Assembly: GCA_045616665.1 (NCBI GenBank) | Contig: JAZLHE010000057.1 | Coordinates: 1-64,000, forward strand | DNA from: RUG11690 sp045616665 | Lineage (GTDB): Bacteria; Bacteroidota; Bacteroidia; Bacteroidales; WCHB1-69 | Length of the DNA: 64,000 nucleotides | Direction: 5' to 3' | Shown here: in pieces, positions 44,010-52,783 of the stretch | Numbering within the stretch: the first letter of the stretch is position 1 | How the letters are laid out: every line of letters begins with the position of its first letter | Notes under the pieces: model-generated | Told to the model about the DNA's origin: nothing | The model's input: only the letters and a program-made list of their open reading frames with translations | Databases searched by the model: none | Program-made: the position numbers and the translations under genes

Positions 44010-45185
44010 ATGGATATTGCTCCCTATTTTAATCCGGTTGACTTTGACGCCATAGGTTTTACGGAAAAAAGTTACGACCCGTCGTTACTTATCAGTAATG
44101 TGTGCTTCTATCATCCTGACGGAGCTTTGGATTTGACTGGTGTTGAGTTCGCCATTGTGGGAATCCCGGAATCGCGAAATGCAGTCGGCAATAGCTCTTG
44201 TGCTCTCGCTCCTGATGAAATCAGAAGACAACTGTATCAATTGTATAAGTGGGAAACCCCTGTACAAATAGTGGATTTGGGAAACCTCGTCATTGGGGAG
44301 ACCGTTGCCGACACTTACGAGGTCGTTTCCGATATTTTGTCGTTCCTCATTGATAACAATGTCATCCCGATCGTTTTAGGCGGAAGTAATGATTTGGCTT
44401 ACGCGAATTATCGGGCTTACGAGAAACTTGAAAAAGTGGTGAATATCGTTGCCGTGGATTCGCGCTTCGATTTGGGTAATGACGAAGGTGATATACGTTC
44501 CGATTGCTATCTGAACAAAATCGTATTGCAACAGCCTAATTATCTTTTAAATTATGCCAATATTGGTTATCAAACCTATATGAATAGTCCTGAAAGTATC
44601 CAATTGATGAATCAATTGTTCTTCGAAACTTATCGCGTGGGTGTGATGCGTAAGGATATGGAGGATGTTGAACCAATTGTGCGCAATGCGGAAATGATGA
44701 GTATTGATATTTCTGCTGTTCGCCGTTCTGATGCTCCAGGCAATCCCAAAGGTTCTGCCAACGGTTTCTATGGTGAAGAAATTTGTCAAGTGGCTCGTTA
44801 TGCCGGCATTAGCGATAAATTGTCTTCTTTTGGTATTTATGAATACGACCCGACTTTGGATGTGGAATCCCAAACAGCTCAGCTGATAGGTCATATTATT
44901 TGGTACTTCATTGAGGGCTATACATATCGCCAAGGCGATATATTTTTCAAGGATAAAAATACGTACACCCGACATAGTGTAACAGTATCTGAAGCTATTG
45001 ACGAGCTTGATTTTTATTGCAGCAAGAAAACCGGACGATGGTGGGTGGTCGTTCCTGTAATCAATATTAAGAAAGATTTGGAGCAAAAGTATTTTCTGCC
45101 CTGTTCAAAAAAAGATTATGAAACTGCCTGCCACGATAAAATTCCTGAACGTTGGTGGCGTGCTTATCATAAAATGAATCGTTAA
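44010..45185 (+). CDS. Arginase/formimidoylglutamase-fold protein lacking metal ligands
   Basis: 391 aa. It has the ureohydrolase motif order, but the di-manganese site is broken: GGDHS reads GGSND (His lost), DAHxD reads DSRFD (His lost), and the SxDxD motif reads SIDIS (second Asp lost). Three of six ligands are missing. The C-terminal 60 residues carry a KKTGRWWVVVPV block not found in arginases. It is likely a non-catalytic relative used for binding or scaffolding. It follows topA by 1 nt and precedes DUF3078 by 15 nt, a grouping that may be conserved in the phylum (recalled). Confidence 0.8.
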   Translation: MDIAPYFNPVDFDAIGFTEKSYDPSLLISNVCFYHPDGALDLTGVEFAIVGIPESRNAVGNSSCALAPDEIRRQLYQLYKWETPVQIVDLGNLVIGETVADTYEVVSDILSFLIDNNVIPIVLGGSNDLAYANYRAYEKLEKVVNIVAVDSRFDLGNDEGDIRSDCYLNKIVLQQPNYLLNYANIGYQTYMNSPESIQLMNQLFFETYRVGVMRKDMEDVEPIVRNAEMMSIDISAVRRSDAPGNPKGSANGFYGEEICQVARYAGISDKLSSFGIYEYDPTLDVESQTAQLIGHIIWYFIEGYTYRQGDIFFKDKNTYTRHSVTVSEAIDELDFYCSKKTGRWWVVVPVINIKKDLEQKYFLPCSKKDYETACHDKIPERWWRAYHKMNR

Positions 45186-45200
45186 ATTAAATTTTATACT

Positions 45201-46229
45201 ATGAAGAAAATTTTATTATTGACTAGTTGTTTGGTGTTGTCAGTATTGATGTTACACGCAACTGAAATTGGAAACCCAATTCAAGCAAAACAAATTGAAC
45301 AATTGTTCAAAAAGAAAAATGTTGACCCCAATGTTCCCAAAGATTCAACGGATTGGGATAGATACTGGACTCTCACCGGTGTAGTTGGCTTGAATGTCAC
45401 ACAAACTTCTTTCACCAATTGGGCAGCTGGTGGTCAAAACAATGCGAACGGCGTTTTGTTTGCCAACCTGAATCTGGCCTATCAAAAGGGCAATCACTTG
45501 TGGGAAGCGCATCTCCAAACTGAAATTGGTATGATGTTCTCTATGGCTGCTCGTGATATCGTTAATGAAGATGGGATTGTGGAAGGCAAGACAAGATGGA
45601 GAAAATCAAGCGATAAAATCGATTTCAGCACGAAATATGGTTTCGAGTTCAAGAAAACTTGGTTCGTAACGGCTATGGCCAGCTTCAAATCTCAATATGC
45701 CAGAGGTTATGACTATGAAAAATTTGATAAGTTGGAAACCTATCGTCCAGCTTACGTTTCTAATTGGCTTTCTCCTTCTTATTCAGATTTCTCTGTCGGT
45801 ATCGACTGGAAACCAAAGACATTCTTGTCATTCTACCTCTCCCCGATAGCCGGTCGTATCACCACCTGTACCGTTCCTGACAATGTGATGAGAAATTCTT
45901 ATGGTATTGATACCTTGTCTGGTAAACCTTTCAAAGCCGACTTCGGTTTGACTTTCAAGGCGCAAGTCAATTATACTTATAAAAATTTGAACGTGATGTC
46001 AAGTTTGGTTCTCTTCACCCCTTATACGTCCAAGGCCCAACCATTCGGCAATTTCGATGTTGACTGGGATTTCGCCATTTCCTATCAATTCTTGAAAGTG
46101 TTGAATGTTAGCTTGATGACTTCCTTGAAATATTATGACCAAGTTAAAATCACTGACGCAAAGGGTAATGTTGGCCCTCGTGTACAGTTTAAGGAAGTCT
46201 TGGGTGTAGGTATTGGTTATAGCTTCTAA
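45201..46229 (+). CDS. DUF3078 outer-membrane protein
   Basis: 342 aa. Signal peptide (about 1-21, LHATE), then DUF3078 from about 48, with the family signature WTLTGVVGLNVTQTSF and NWAAGGQN. Alternating aromatic beta strands to a C-terminal Phe (GIGYSF) suggest a beta-barrel in the outer membrane. Function unknown. Its stop overlaps the convergent small gene by 4 nt. Confidence 0.88.
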   Translation: MKKILLLTSCLVLSVLMLHATEIGNPIQAKQIEQLFKKKNVDPNVPKDSTDWDRYWTLTGVVGLNVTQTSFTNWAAGGQNNANGVLFANLNLAYQKGNHLWEAHLQTEIGMMFSMAARDIVNEDGIVEGKTRWRKSSDKIDFSTKYGFEFKKTWFVTAMASFKSQYARGYDYEKFDKLETYRPAYVSNWLSPSYSDFSVGIDWKPKTFLSFYLSPIAGRITTCTVPDNVMRNSYGIDTLSGKPFKADFGLTFKAQVNYTYKNLNVMSSLVLFTPYTSKAQPFGNFDVDWDFAISYQFLKVLNVSLMTSLKYYDQVKITDAKGNVGPRVQFKEVLGVGIGYSF

Positions 46230-46654
46230 TATCTTCTACGATGAACGTCCGAAGAATCCCACGATTGAAATAAAAGAATGTCGTGGATTCTTTGGATGAT
46301 CATAATAAAGAGCTTTAAGTCGTTTTCGGCGAACCAGCGTATGGCTTCGTCGTCTTTTTGACAGGCAAGTGCGAATTTCAAGAGAAAGTCGCACTTGTAT
46401 TTTTTTAACCAGGCAATGGCATTTTCTTCCCCATCAATGGCATTGCTTAAGACGCCAAATTCTGGATAATTGCTTTGTTTTAACAGCCAATCCAAAGCGT
46501 CGGTGTCGGAATTGATGGCATTAGCCAAGGCTGCCAATTCGGCAAAATTGTTGGCAATCAGAAAATCCAAAAACTTTTTGTCTCCTTTCAATCCTTCTAA
46601 AAAGGCAAGGAGAAGTTTGGTGTCGTAGTCGGTGAGGCAATGCAATTCGGCCAC
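46226..46654 (-). CDS. Helical-repeat protein of unknown function next to glnS
   Basis: 142 aa, GTG start. It contains a repeated helical unit of about 35 residues (ALANAINSDTDALDWL, VLSNAIDGEENAIAWL, ALACQKDDEAIRWF), so it is probably an alpha-alpha repeat fold. No catalytic motif. The GTG lies 3 nt after the glnS stop, so it is cotranscribed with glnS. I do not recognise a function. Confidence 0.75.
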   Translation of the reverse strand: MAELHCLTDYDTKLLLAFLEGLKGDKKFLDFLIANNFAELAALANAINSDTDALDWLLKQSNYPEFGVLSNAIDGEENAIAWLKKYKCDFLLKFALACQKDDEAIRWFAENDLKLFIMIIQRIHDILLFQSWDSSDVHRRRY

Positions 46655-46657
46655 AGT

Positions 46658-48283
46658 TTATTGCTTTAAGCTGACGGTCTTGTTGAAAACCAAGTGCCCG
46701 TCTGTAGAATCTTTGTCGATGCAGAAATAACCGGTTCTTTCAAATTGATAGTAATCGGCTTTGTTTTGCAAATTCAAACCTTCTTCTACATATCCATTGA
46801 TGATATGCAAAGAATCGGGATTAAGGTTGTCTATGAACGTTTTCCCTTCCTCGCACACATCTGGTGCCGGAACGTTGAAAAGGCGCTCAAACAGGCGAAT
46901 TTCGGTCTTTTGGGCGTGATTCACGTCAACCCAGTGAATGGTGGCTTTTACTTTGCGGTTGCTGAGTGGCATTCCGCTTTTGGTTTCAGGGTCGTAAGTG
47001 ACGTGGATGGCGGTAATGTTACCTTCCGAATCTTTGTCAATATGCGTACATTTGACGATATAGCCATATTTCAAACGGACTTCTCCGCCAATGGTCAAAC
47101 GGTAGAATTTCTTATCCGCATTTTCTCTGAAATCGGCACGTTCAATCCACAATTCTTTGCCAAATGGAATCTTACGGGTGCCTGCATTGGGATTTTCAGG
47201 ATTATTGACTGCGTCTAATTCTTCCGTTTGTCCTTCCGGATAATTATCAATAATCAACTTTACCGGATCCAGCACGGCCATTGTACGGGTAGCGACTTTG
47301 TTCAGATCTTCGCGGGCGCAAAATTCCAATAGGGAAACATCAATGATGTTGTCTCTTTTGGCCACGCCTACGGTTTCTGCAAAATTGCGGATGGATTGTG
47401 GCGTATAACCGCGACGGCGCAATCCGCAAATCGTCGGCATTCGCGGATCATCCCAGCCCATAACGTGCTTTTCCTGTACCAGCTGCATCAGTTTACGCTT
47501 GCTCATAATGGTATAACTGATGTTCAAGCGTGCAAATTCGATCTGGCGAGGATGGTGAATTTGCAAAGCTTCACAGAACCAGTCATATAGCGGACGATGG
47601 ATTTCAAACTCTAAAGTGCAGATAGAGTGGGTGATACCTTCAATGGAATCACTTTGTCCGTGTGCGAAGTCGTACATAGGATAGATGCACCATTTATCGC
47701 CCGTGCGGTGATGATGAGCGTGAAGAATACGGTACATAATAGGATCACGCATGTGCATATTGGGTGAATCCATATCTATCTTGGCACGCAAAACCTTGCT
47801 TCCGTCAGGAAATTCACCGGCACGCATACGGCGGAAAAGTTCAAGATTTTCTTCTACGCTACGATCTCTGTAAGGACTCTTAATACCTGGTTTGGTGGGC
47901 ACTCCACGCATTTCGCTGATTTCTTCCTGCGTGCAATCATCCACGTAAGCCAGTCCTTTTTCAATCAGCTGCTCAGCCCATTTGTATAATTGTTCGAAAT
48001 AATCGGAGGCATAATGTTCTTCGGTCCACTGATATCCCAACCATTTGATGTCTTCTCGGATGGAGTCAACATATTCAACGTCCTCTTTCACAGGATTGGT
48101 ATCATCAAATCGAAGATTGGTGAGACCGCCGTATTTTTGTGCCATTCCAAAGTCAATGCAGATGGCTTTGGCGTGGCCTATATGTAAATAACCGTTGGGT
48201 TCTGGGGGAAATCGAGTATGAACTTTTGCGTCATTCTTGTTGTTCCGTAGGTCTTCCTCGATAATTTCTTCAATAAAATTCAT
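46658..48283 (-). CDS. glnS: Glutaminyl-tRNA synthetase
   Basis: 541 aa. Class I HIGH motif in PPEPNGYLHIGHAKA (about 26-40) and MSKRKL as KMSKS. The DFAHGQSD block and C-terminal anticodon-binding beta-barrels match GlnRS rather than GltX. It charges tRNA-Gln directly, so Gat-based transamidation should not be required for glutamine. Promoter at 48341-48348. Confidence 0.96.
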   Translation of the reverse strand: MNFIEEIIEEDLRNNKNDAKVHTRFPPEPNGYLHIGHAKAICIDFGMAQKYGGLTNLRFDDTNPVKEDVEYVDSIREDIKWLGYQWTEEHYASDYFEQLYKWAEQLIEKGLAYVDDCTQEEISEMRGVPTKPGIKSPYRDRSVEENLELFRRMRAGEFPDGSKVLRAKIDMDSPNMHMRDPIMYRILHAHHHRTGDKWCIYPMYDFAHGQSDSIEGITHSICTLEFEIHRPLYDWFCEALQIHHPRQIEFARLNISYTIMSKRKLMQLVQEKHVMGWDDPRMPTICGLRRRGYTPQSIRNFAETVGVAKRDNIIDVSLLEFCAREDLNKVATRTMAVLDPVKLIIDNYPEGQTEELDAVNNPENPNAGTRKIPFGKELWIERADFRENADKKFYRLTIGGEVRLKYGYIVKCTHIDKDSEGNITAIHVTYDPETKSGMPLSNRKVKATIHWVDVNHAQKTEIRLFERLFNVPAPDVCEEGKTFIDNLNPDSLHIINGYVEEGLNLQNKADYYQFERTGYFCIDKDSTDGHLVFNKTVSLKQ

Positions 48284-48340
48284 AGTGTCAGTAATTTATA
48301 ATTACGGCAAATACAAAATTTTGCCATTTTATTTCATTCG

Positions 48341-48348
48341 CAAAAATA
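48341..48348 (-). promoter_or_regulatory. Promoter -7 element of glnS
   Basis: Minus-strand TATTTTTG, 58 nt before the ATG. Confidence 0.55.
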
Positions 48349-48552
48349 ATATTTTTTCAGTTATGATGATGAAGTTGTTGTCATTTTTTTCAATTTAAAT
48401 TTAACTTGTGTATCATCTTTCTGAAAAATGAAAATTTGTGTCGTGATTTTATCTCATTTTAGTATTTCTTCTTGATATTGGTGGAAAATGATACTGCTAA
48501 TTCTGTACAACTATCGAAAAAAAACAAATAAAAATCGTGAACTCCACTTGTA

Positions 48553-48665
48553 TGTAACTGAGGCTCTCGACTACCTGCTATACCACAAGAAAGTCCACGA
48601 TAAACGATGGACATTTCTCTTTTCTTTCTGTATAGCATTTTGAAATTGTCGAGATTTCAGTTACA
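48553..48665. repeat. 113-nt nested inverted repeat (MITE- or ncRNA-like)
   Basis: The outer stem is TGTAACTGA (48553-48561) with TCAGTTACA (48657-48665). It continues as CTCGAC with GTCGAG (48666-48671 region on the left is 48566-48571; right 48648-48653), TGCTATA with TATAGCA (48576-48582 with 48631-48637), and GTCCA with TGGAC (48593-48597 with 48608-48612). All four pairs nest, giving one long hairpin in a 573-nt gene-free gap (48284-48856) that is otherwise AT-rich. No transposase is nearby. Confidence 0.7.
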
Positions 48666-48856
48666 TCGAGAAAAGAAAATGTTTTATATTTTCTTTTATG
48701 TTTTTCTGTCGCAAAAATAAGAAATTTTTCTTTGTTTGAGAATATCTTGAAGTTTTTTTCGAAAAAAATATTATTATGCGAAAAAAGTGTCATTTATTTT
48801 GAATAAAGATCCTTTTTTTAATCTATAATAGATAAAAAAATAAGAGGTAGAAAATT

Positions 48857-50638
48857 TTAGTTTTGGGGATGGAAAAATTGAAAAACATTGTGGGCTTTGC
48901 CGGGTCCTATTACAGCCGCCAGATCGGCTTCGCTGGCTTCCTCAATTTTTTTGACACTTTTAAAATGGCTAAGCAGTTTTGTCTTGAGCACTTCTCCAAT
49001 GCCTGGAATTTCATCTAAACGGGAAGCAATGCTCTTCTTGGATCTTCGCTGGCGGTGGTGTGTTATGCCAAAGCGGTGGGCTTCGTCGCGAACATACTGC
49101 AGCAGTTTTTGGGCTTCCGATTTTTTATCAATATAAGTCGGCAATTCATCTCCGAGTTTGTATATATCCTCTAATCTTTCGGCGATGCCAATCATCATCA
49201 TTTTGTCTTCAATGTGAAGGGCCTTCAGTGCACGGTAGCCTGCGTTGAGTTGGCCTTTCCCGCCATCAACCATAAGCAGGTCCGGAAGTTCTTTGCCTTC
49301 TTCCAAAATGCGATGATAGCGACGATAAACCACTTCTTCCATTGAGCTGAAGTCGTCGGGACCAACTACGGTCTTGATGAGAAAATGCCGGTATTCGCTT
49401 TTGGCAGGTTTGCCGTTAAGAAAACAAACCATTGCCGCAACGGGTTCGTCGCCTTGGGTATTGGAATTGTCAAAACATTCAATGCGTCGTGGCAACCGAT
49501 CCATATTGAGCGCTTGCTGCAAGGCTGCCAAAACCCGCTGGTGACGTCTTTCGGGATTGACCAGATCCTGGCGCTTTTTCTTTTCTAAGCGATAGTATTT
49601 GGCGTTTTTTTGAGATAATTCCAGAAGCTTGTATTTGTCGCCACGTTGTGGAACGATAAAATGGATTCCCTCGGCCTCAATTTGGGGCATAAAGGGAACA
49701 ATGACTTCTGAGAACAATGAACCGAAACGTTCCTGAACGGCTATGATTCCCATTAAAAGCAAATCTTCCTCGCTTTTGTCCAATTTATTGCCGATTTCAA
49801 AGGTATATGACTGAACGATGGCACCGTTCATAATGCGGAGAAAATTGATATATGCGCTTTCTTCATCCGTGTCAATGGAAAAAACGTCCATTTCGCTGAT
49901 GTCGGGATTGACAACGACAGATTTCCCGATGAAATTGTCTAATACGGCTATTTTTTGTTTGATAACTTGTGCCTTTTCGAACTTCCACGCTTCCGCATAT
50001 CGCATCATCTGTTCTTTGAGTTTCTGCTGAACCAGTTTGCTGTTTCCCTTGATGATTTCAATGATGGATTTAATCTCTTCCTGATATTCTTCTTTGCTGA
50101 TGAACTGGGCACACGGAGCGGGGCATTTGCCAATCTGGTATTGGATGCACGGACGGCTGCTTTTGACCAGTCGGCGGCAAGTGCGCAAAGGAAACAGCTC
50201 CCGTATGGTTTCCAACAAGGTGCTTAAATAATGGGCAGAAGCGTAGGGCCCAAAAAGTTGCATCTGTTCTTTATCGGGATGTCTGGTGGAAAAAATGCGG
50301 GGAAAATCTTCTCTTGAGATGGCTAACCAAGGGTAGGTTTTGTCATCTTTTAACAGAATGTTGTAACGGGGCTTGTATTTTTTAATCATACTGTTTTCCA
50401 ACAGTAGCGCTTCCCATTCTGTATTGACAACCGTGGTTTGGATATCTCTGATTTTGGAAACCAAAATCCTTACTTTTTTGTTGTCGTGCTGCTTGTTGAA
50501 ATAGGAAGAAACACGACGTTTGAGTTTTTTTGCCTTGCCAACATAGATAATAGTGCCTTCGTCATCATAAAAACGATACACTCCCGGCTTTTCCGGCAGG
50601 CTTCGCAGAATCAGAGATATCTTTTCACAATGGTCCAT
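48857..50638 (-). CDS. uvrC: Excinuclease ABC subunit C
   Basis: 593 aa. N-terminal GIY-YIG nuclease (PGVYRFYDDEGTIIYVGKAK, about 18-37), a UVR-like helix region near 205-235, the RNase H-like UvrC domain (IECFDNSNTQG and VDGGKGQLNAG), and C-terminal helix-hairpin-helix motifs (LDEIPGIGEVLK). It makes both incisions in nucleotide excision repair. It starts 23 nt after the DUF1015 gene and may be cotranscribed with it. Confidence 0.96.
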   Translation of the reverse strand: MDHCEKISLILRSLPEKPGVYRFYDDEGTIIYVGKAKKLKRRVSSYFNKQHDNKKVRILVSKIRDIQTTVVNTEWEALLLENSMIKKYKPRYNILLKDDKTYPWLAISREDFPRIFSTRHPDKEQMQLFGPYASAHYLSTLLETIRELFPLRTCRRLVKSSRPCIQYQIGKCPAPCAQFISKEEYQEEIKSIIEIIKGNSKLVQQKLKEQMMRYAEAWKFEKAQVIKQKIAVLDNFIGKSVVVNPDISEMDVFSIDTDEESAYINFLRIMNGAIVQSYTFEIGNKLDKSEEDLLLMGIIAVQERFGSLFSEVIVPFMPQIEAEGIHFIVPQRGDKYKLLELSQKNAKYYRLEKKKRQDLVNPERRHQRVLAALQQALNMDRLPRRIECFDNSNTQGDEPVAAMVCFLNGKPAKSEYRHFLIKTVVGPDDFSSMEEVVYRRYHRILEEGKELPDLLMVDGGKGQLNAGYRALKALHIEDKMMMIGIAERLEDIYKLGDELPTYIDKKSEAQKLLQYVRDEAHRFGITHHRQRRSKKSIASRLDEIPGIGEVLKTKLLSHFKSVKKIEEASEADLAAVIGPGKAHNVFQFFHPQN

Positions 50639-50661
50639 TTTTGACGATATTATCGCCTAAA

Positions 50662-51930
50662 TTATGCGTTTAATTCGTGAATAACCAAACCTGATCTCAA
50701 TTTCGGTTCAAACCAAGTGGTTTTTGGAGGCATAATGTTGCCGCTGTCGGCAATGTCGATAATCTGTTGCATTGAAACAGGATACAAAGCAAAAGCCACT
50801 TTCATTTCGCCATTGTCAACACGACGTTTCAGTTCGCCTAACCCGCGAATACCGCCAACGAAGTCAATACGTTTGTCGGTACGAAGGTCTTTAATGCCCA
50901 AAATTTTATCCAAAACGTGGTCACTTAAAATCTTCACATCCAAGACGCCAATAGGATCATTGTCGTCGTAAGTGCCGGCTTTGGCTGTCATTTTGTACCA
51001 TTTGCCATCCAGGTACATGCTGAATTCGTGTAATTTGCTTGGTTTGTAAATGTCAGCACCCATTTCCTGAACGTCGTATGCCACGGTCAGTGCTTTCAGG
51101 AATTCGTCTTTGCTCAGACCGTTGAGGTCTTTTACAACGCGGTTGTAGTCAATAACTTTCAACTGGTTATCTGGGAAGATAACGGTCATAAAATAGTTGT
51201 ATTCTTCTTTACCGGTATGATGGGTGTTGTGTTCTTTCTTTTCCTGTCCTACCAATGCGGCGGCAGCACTGCGGTGGTGACCGTCAGCAATGTACATGGC
51301 AGGAACCTTGGTGGCGAAGAGTTCAACGAGGCGGGCAATGGTGGCCTTGTCGTCAATTACCCAAAAACGATGACCGAAACCGTCTTCCTTGGCGATGAAG
51401 TCGTAAATAGGAGCCGTGCTCGTAATCTTGCTAACGATAGCATCGATTTCTGCTACTGCCGGATAGGCAAAGAAAACGGGTTCAACGTTGGCATTCGTGA
51501 TGCGAACGTGTTTCATACGGTCTTCTTCTTTGTCTTTACGAGTCAATTCGTGTTTCTTGATAATTTTGTTGATATAGTCTTCGCTGTATGCGCAAGCAAC
51601 GATACCATACTGCCAGTGAGCATTGGCTTCTGTAGGGTTCATGCTTTGTGCGTAAATGTATAATTTTTCTTCTTCATCACGAACCAACCAACCGAAATCT
51701 TTGAAATTGTTGAAATTCTTGACTACTTGAAGATATACTTCAGGAGAATGTTCGTCGGTGCCTGCGGGAAGGTCGATTTCGGCCTTGGTAACGTGCAGTA
51801 AACTGTAGGGGTTGCCTTCAGCTTCTTTGCGAGCTTCTTCTGAATTTAAAACGTCGTATGGACGAGATGCTAATTTTTCTACGATTTCTTTTGGAGGACG
51901 TAATCCTTTGAAAGCTTTGATAACTGACAT
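50662..51930 (-). CDS. DUF1015 family protein
   Basis: 422 aa. It begins with the conserved IKAFKGLRPP and RPYDV segments and contains IADGHHRSAAA (about 217-227), the family's most invariant block, with possible nucleotide or phosphate contacts. The family often lies near serine-biosynthesis genes in other genomes, but no such neighbour is seen here. Function unproven. Promoter at 51965-51972. Confidence 0.9.
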   Translation of the reverse strand: MSVIKAFKGLRPPKEIVEKLASRPYDVLNSEEARKEAEGNPYSLLHVTKAEIDLPAGTDEHSPEVYLQVVKNFNNFKDFGWLVRDEEEKLYIYAQSMNPTEANAHWQYGIVACAYSEDYINKIIKKHELTRKDKEEDRMKHVRITNANVEPVFFAYPAVAEIDAIVSKITSTAPIYDFIAKEDGFGHRFWVIDDKATIARLVELFATKVPAMYIADGHHRSAAAALVGQEKKEHNTHHTGKEEYNYFMTVIFPDNQLKVIDYNRVVKDLNGLSKDEFLKALTVAYDVQEMGADIYKPSKLHEFSMYLDGKWYKMTAKAGTYDDNDPIGVLDVKILSDHVLDKILGIKDLRTDKRIDFVGGIRGLGELKRRVDNGEMKVAFALYPVSMQQIIDIADSGNIMPPKTTWFEPKLRSGLVIHELNA

Positions 51931-51964
51931 AATAATTATATTTTAAGTTGATAATTTTCGTTGG

Positions 51965-51972
51965 CAAATATA
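51965..51972 (-). promoter_or_regulatory. Promoter -7 element of the DUF1015-uvrC unit
   Basis: Minus-strand TATATTTG, 35 nt before the ATG. Confidence 0.55.
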
Positions 51973-52025
51973 CAAAAAATATCGGCTGGTTGTTGAATTG
52001 TTTCCTCAAAATCTGTATGCCGAAA

Positions 52026-52667
52026 TTAAATGATGATTTGTTCTAATTTCACCTTTGGGACAAAATGCGTGCCGTCTTGGCGGTAATAGTTGTGATTGTC
52101 ATCCTCGTCAATTTCTGTCAATTGAATTTTTTCCTTGCCTTTCCCAATGGCAATAATGAGCAGGGGCTCGTAGGGAAGATCCAATTCCTTTTTGATGTTT
52201 TCTTTATTGAAGGCGGCAATGATAATGCCGTTTAATCCCATCTCAGTAGCCTTTAGCAACATACTTTGTGCCGAAATGCCTGAATCAATATCAACAATCT
52301 TGTTTTCGCCAACTTTGCTGCATACAATGATAAAGGCTTCTGGCTCGGTTCCTGCAAAGGGTAGGTGCAATTCGGGTAATGCTCCTCCCAATTTGATGTT
52401 ACTCAATACTTTGCCGCTGTTGTCGCCTTTGGTTACCATTTTGAATCGCAAAACTTGCTGGTTGCGTCCCGATGGAATTTTAGTGTTGACACTGATGATT
52501 TTTTGTAATTCTTCTGTCGTGACTATACGATTTTGATCGTAACCGCGGTAACTTCTGTTTTTGGTCAACAAACTGTCCAAACTTTGTCCAACGTGCTTTA
52601 CAACGACTTTTTTCTTTCCGGAACCGAATAATTCATCGTATCGGCTTTCTAAGTAGTTATCTGCCAT
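52026..52667 (-). CDS. Nitroreductase-family flavoprotein
   Basis: 213 aa. The start at 52667 (MADNYLESRYDEL) is chosen because a promoter lies just upstream and the 90 residues before it look non-coding. The family pattern is present: LLTKNRSYRGYDQ, SGRNQQVLRF, and SAQSMLLKATEMGLNG. Such enzymes use FMN and NAD(P)H to reduce nitro, quinone or other acceptors. Substrate unknown. Divergent from the fucosidase gene. Confidence 0.87.
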   Translation of the reverse strand: MADNYLESRYDELFGSGKKKVVVKHVGQSLDSLLTKNRSYRGYDQNRIVTTEELQKIISVNTKIPSGRNQQVLRFKMVTKGDNSGKVLSNIKLGGALPELHLPFAGTEPEAFIIVCSKVGENKIVDIDSGISAQSMLLKATEMGLNGIIIAAFNKENIKKELDLPYEPLLIIAIGKGKEKIQLTEIDEDDNHNYYRQDGTHFVPKVKLEQIII

Positions 52668-52686
52668 TTCCTTTTTTTTAGAACCG

Positions 52687-52694
52687 CAAATATA
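52687..52694 (-). promoter_or_regulatory. Promoter -7 element of the nitroreductase gene
   Basis: Minus-strand TATATTTG, 20 nt before the ATG at 52667. Confidence 0.6.
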
Positions 52695-52755
52695 CGTTAT
52701 TTTACTTTTGAAAATATTCATTGCAAATATATTTTCAAAAAATAATATTAAATCG

Positions 52756-52763
52756 TATTTTTG
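52756..52763 (+). promoter_or_regulatory. Promoter -7 element of the fucosidase gene
   Basis: TATTTTTG, 21 nt before the start at 52784. It makes the 52721 ATG impossible and the 52772 ATG nearly leaderless. Confidence 0.65.
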
Positions 52764-52783
52764 CAGTGAAAATGTTTTTGCAG

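Noticed and set aside
48578..48793. 71-residue minus-strand ORF between glnS and uvrC
   Set aside because: It overlaps the right half of the 113-nt hairpin, has low-complexity composition and no family resemblance.
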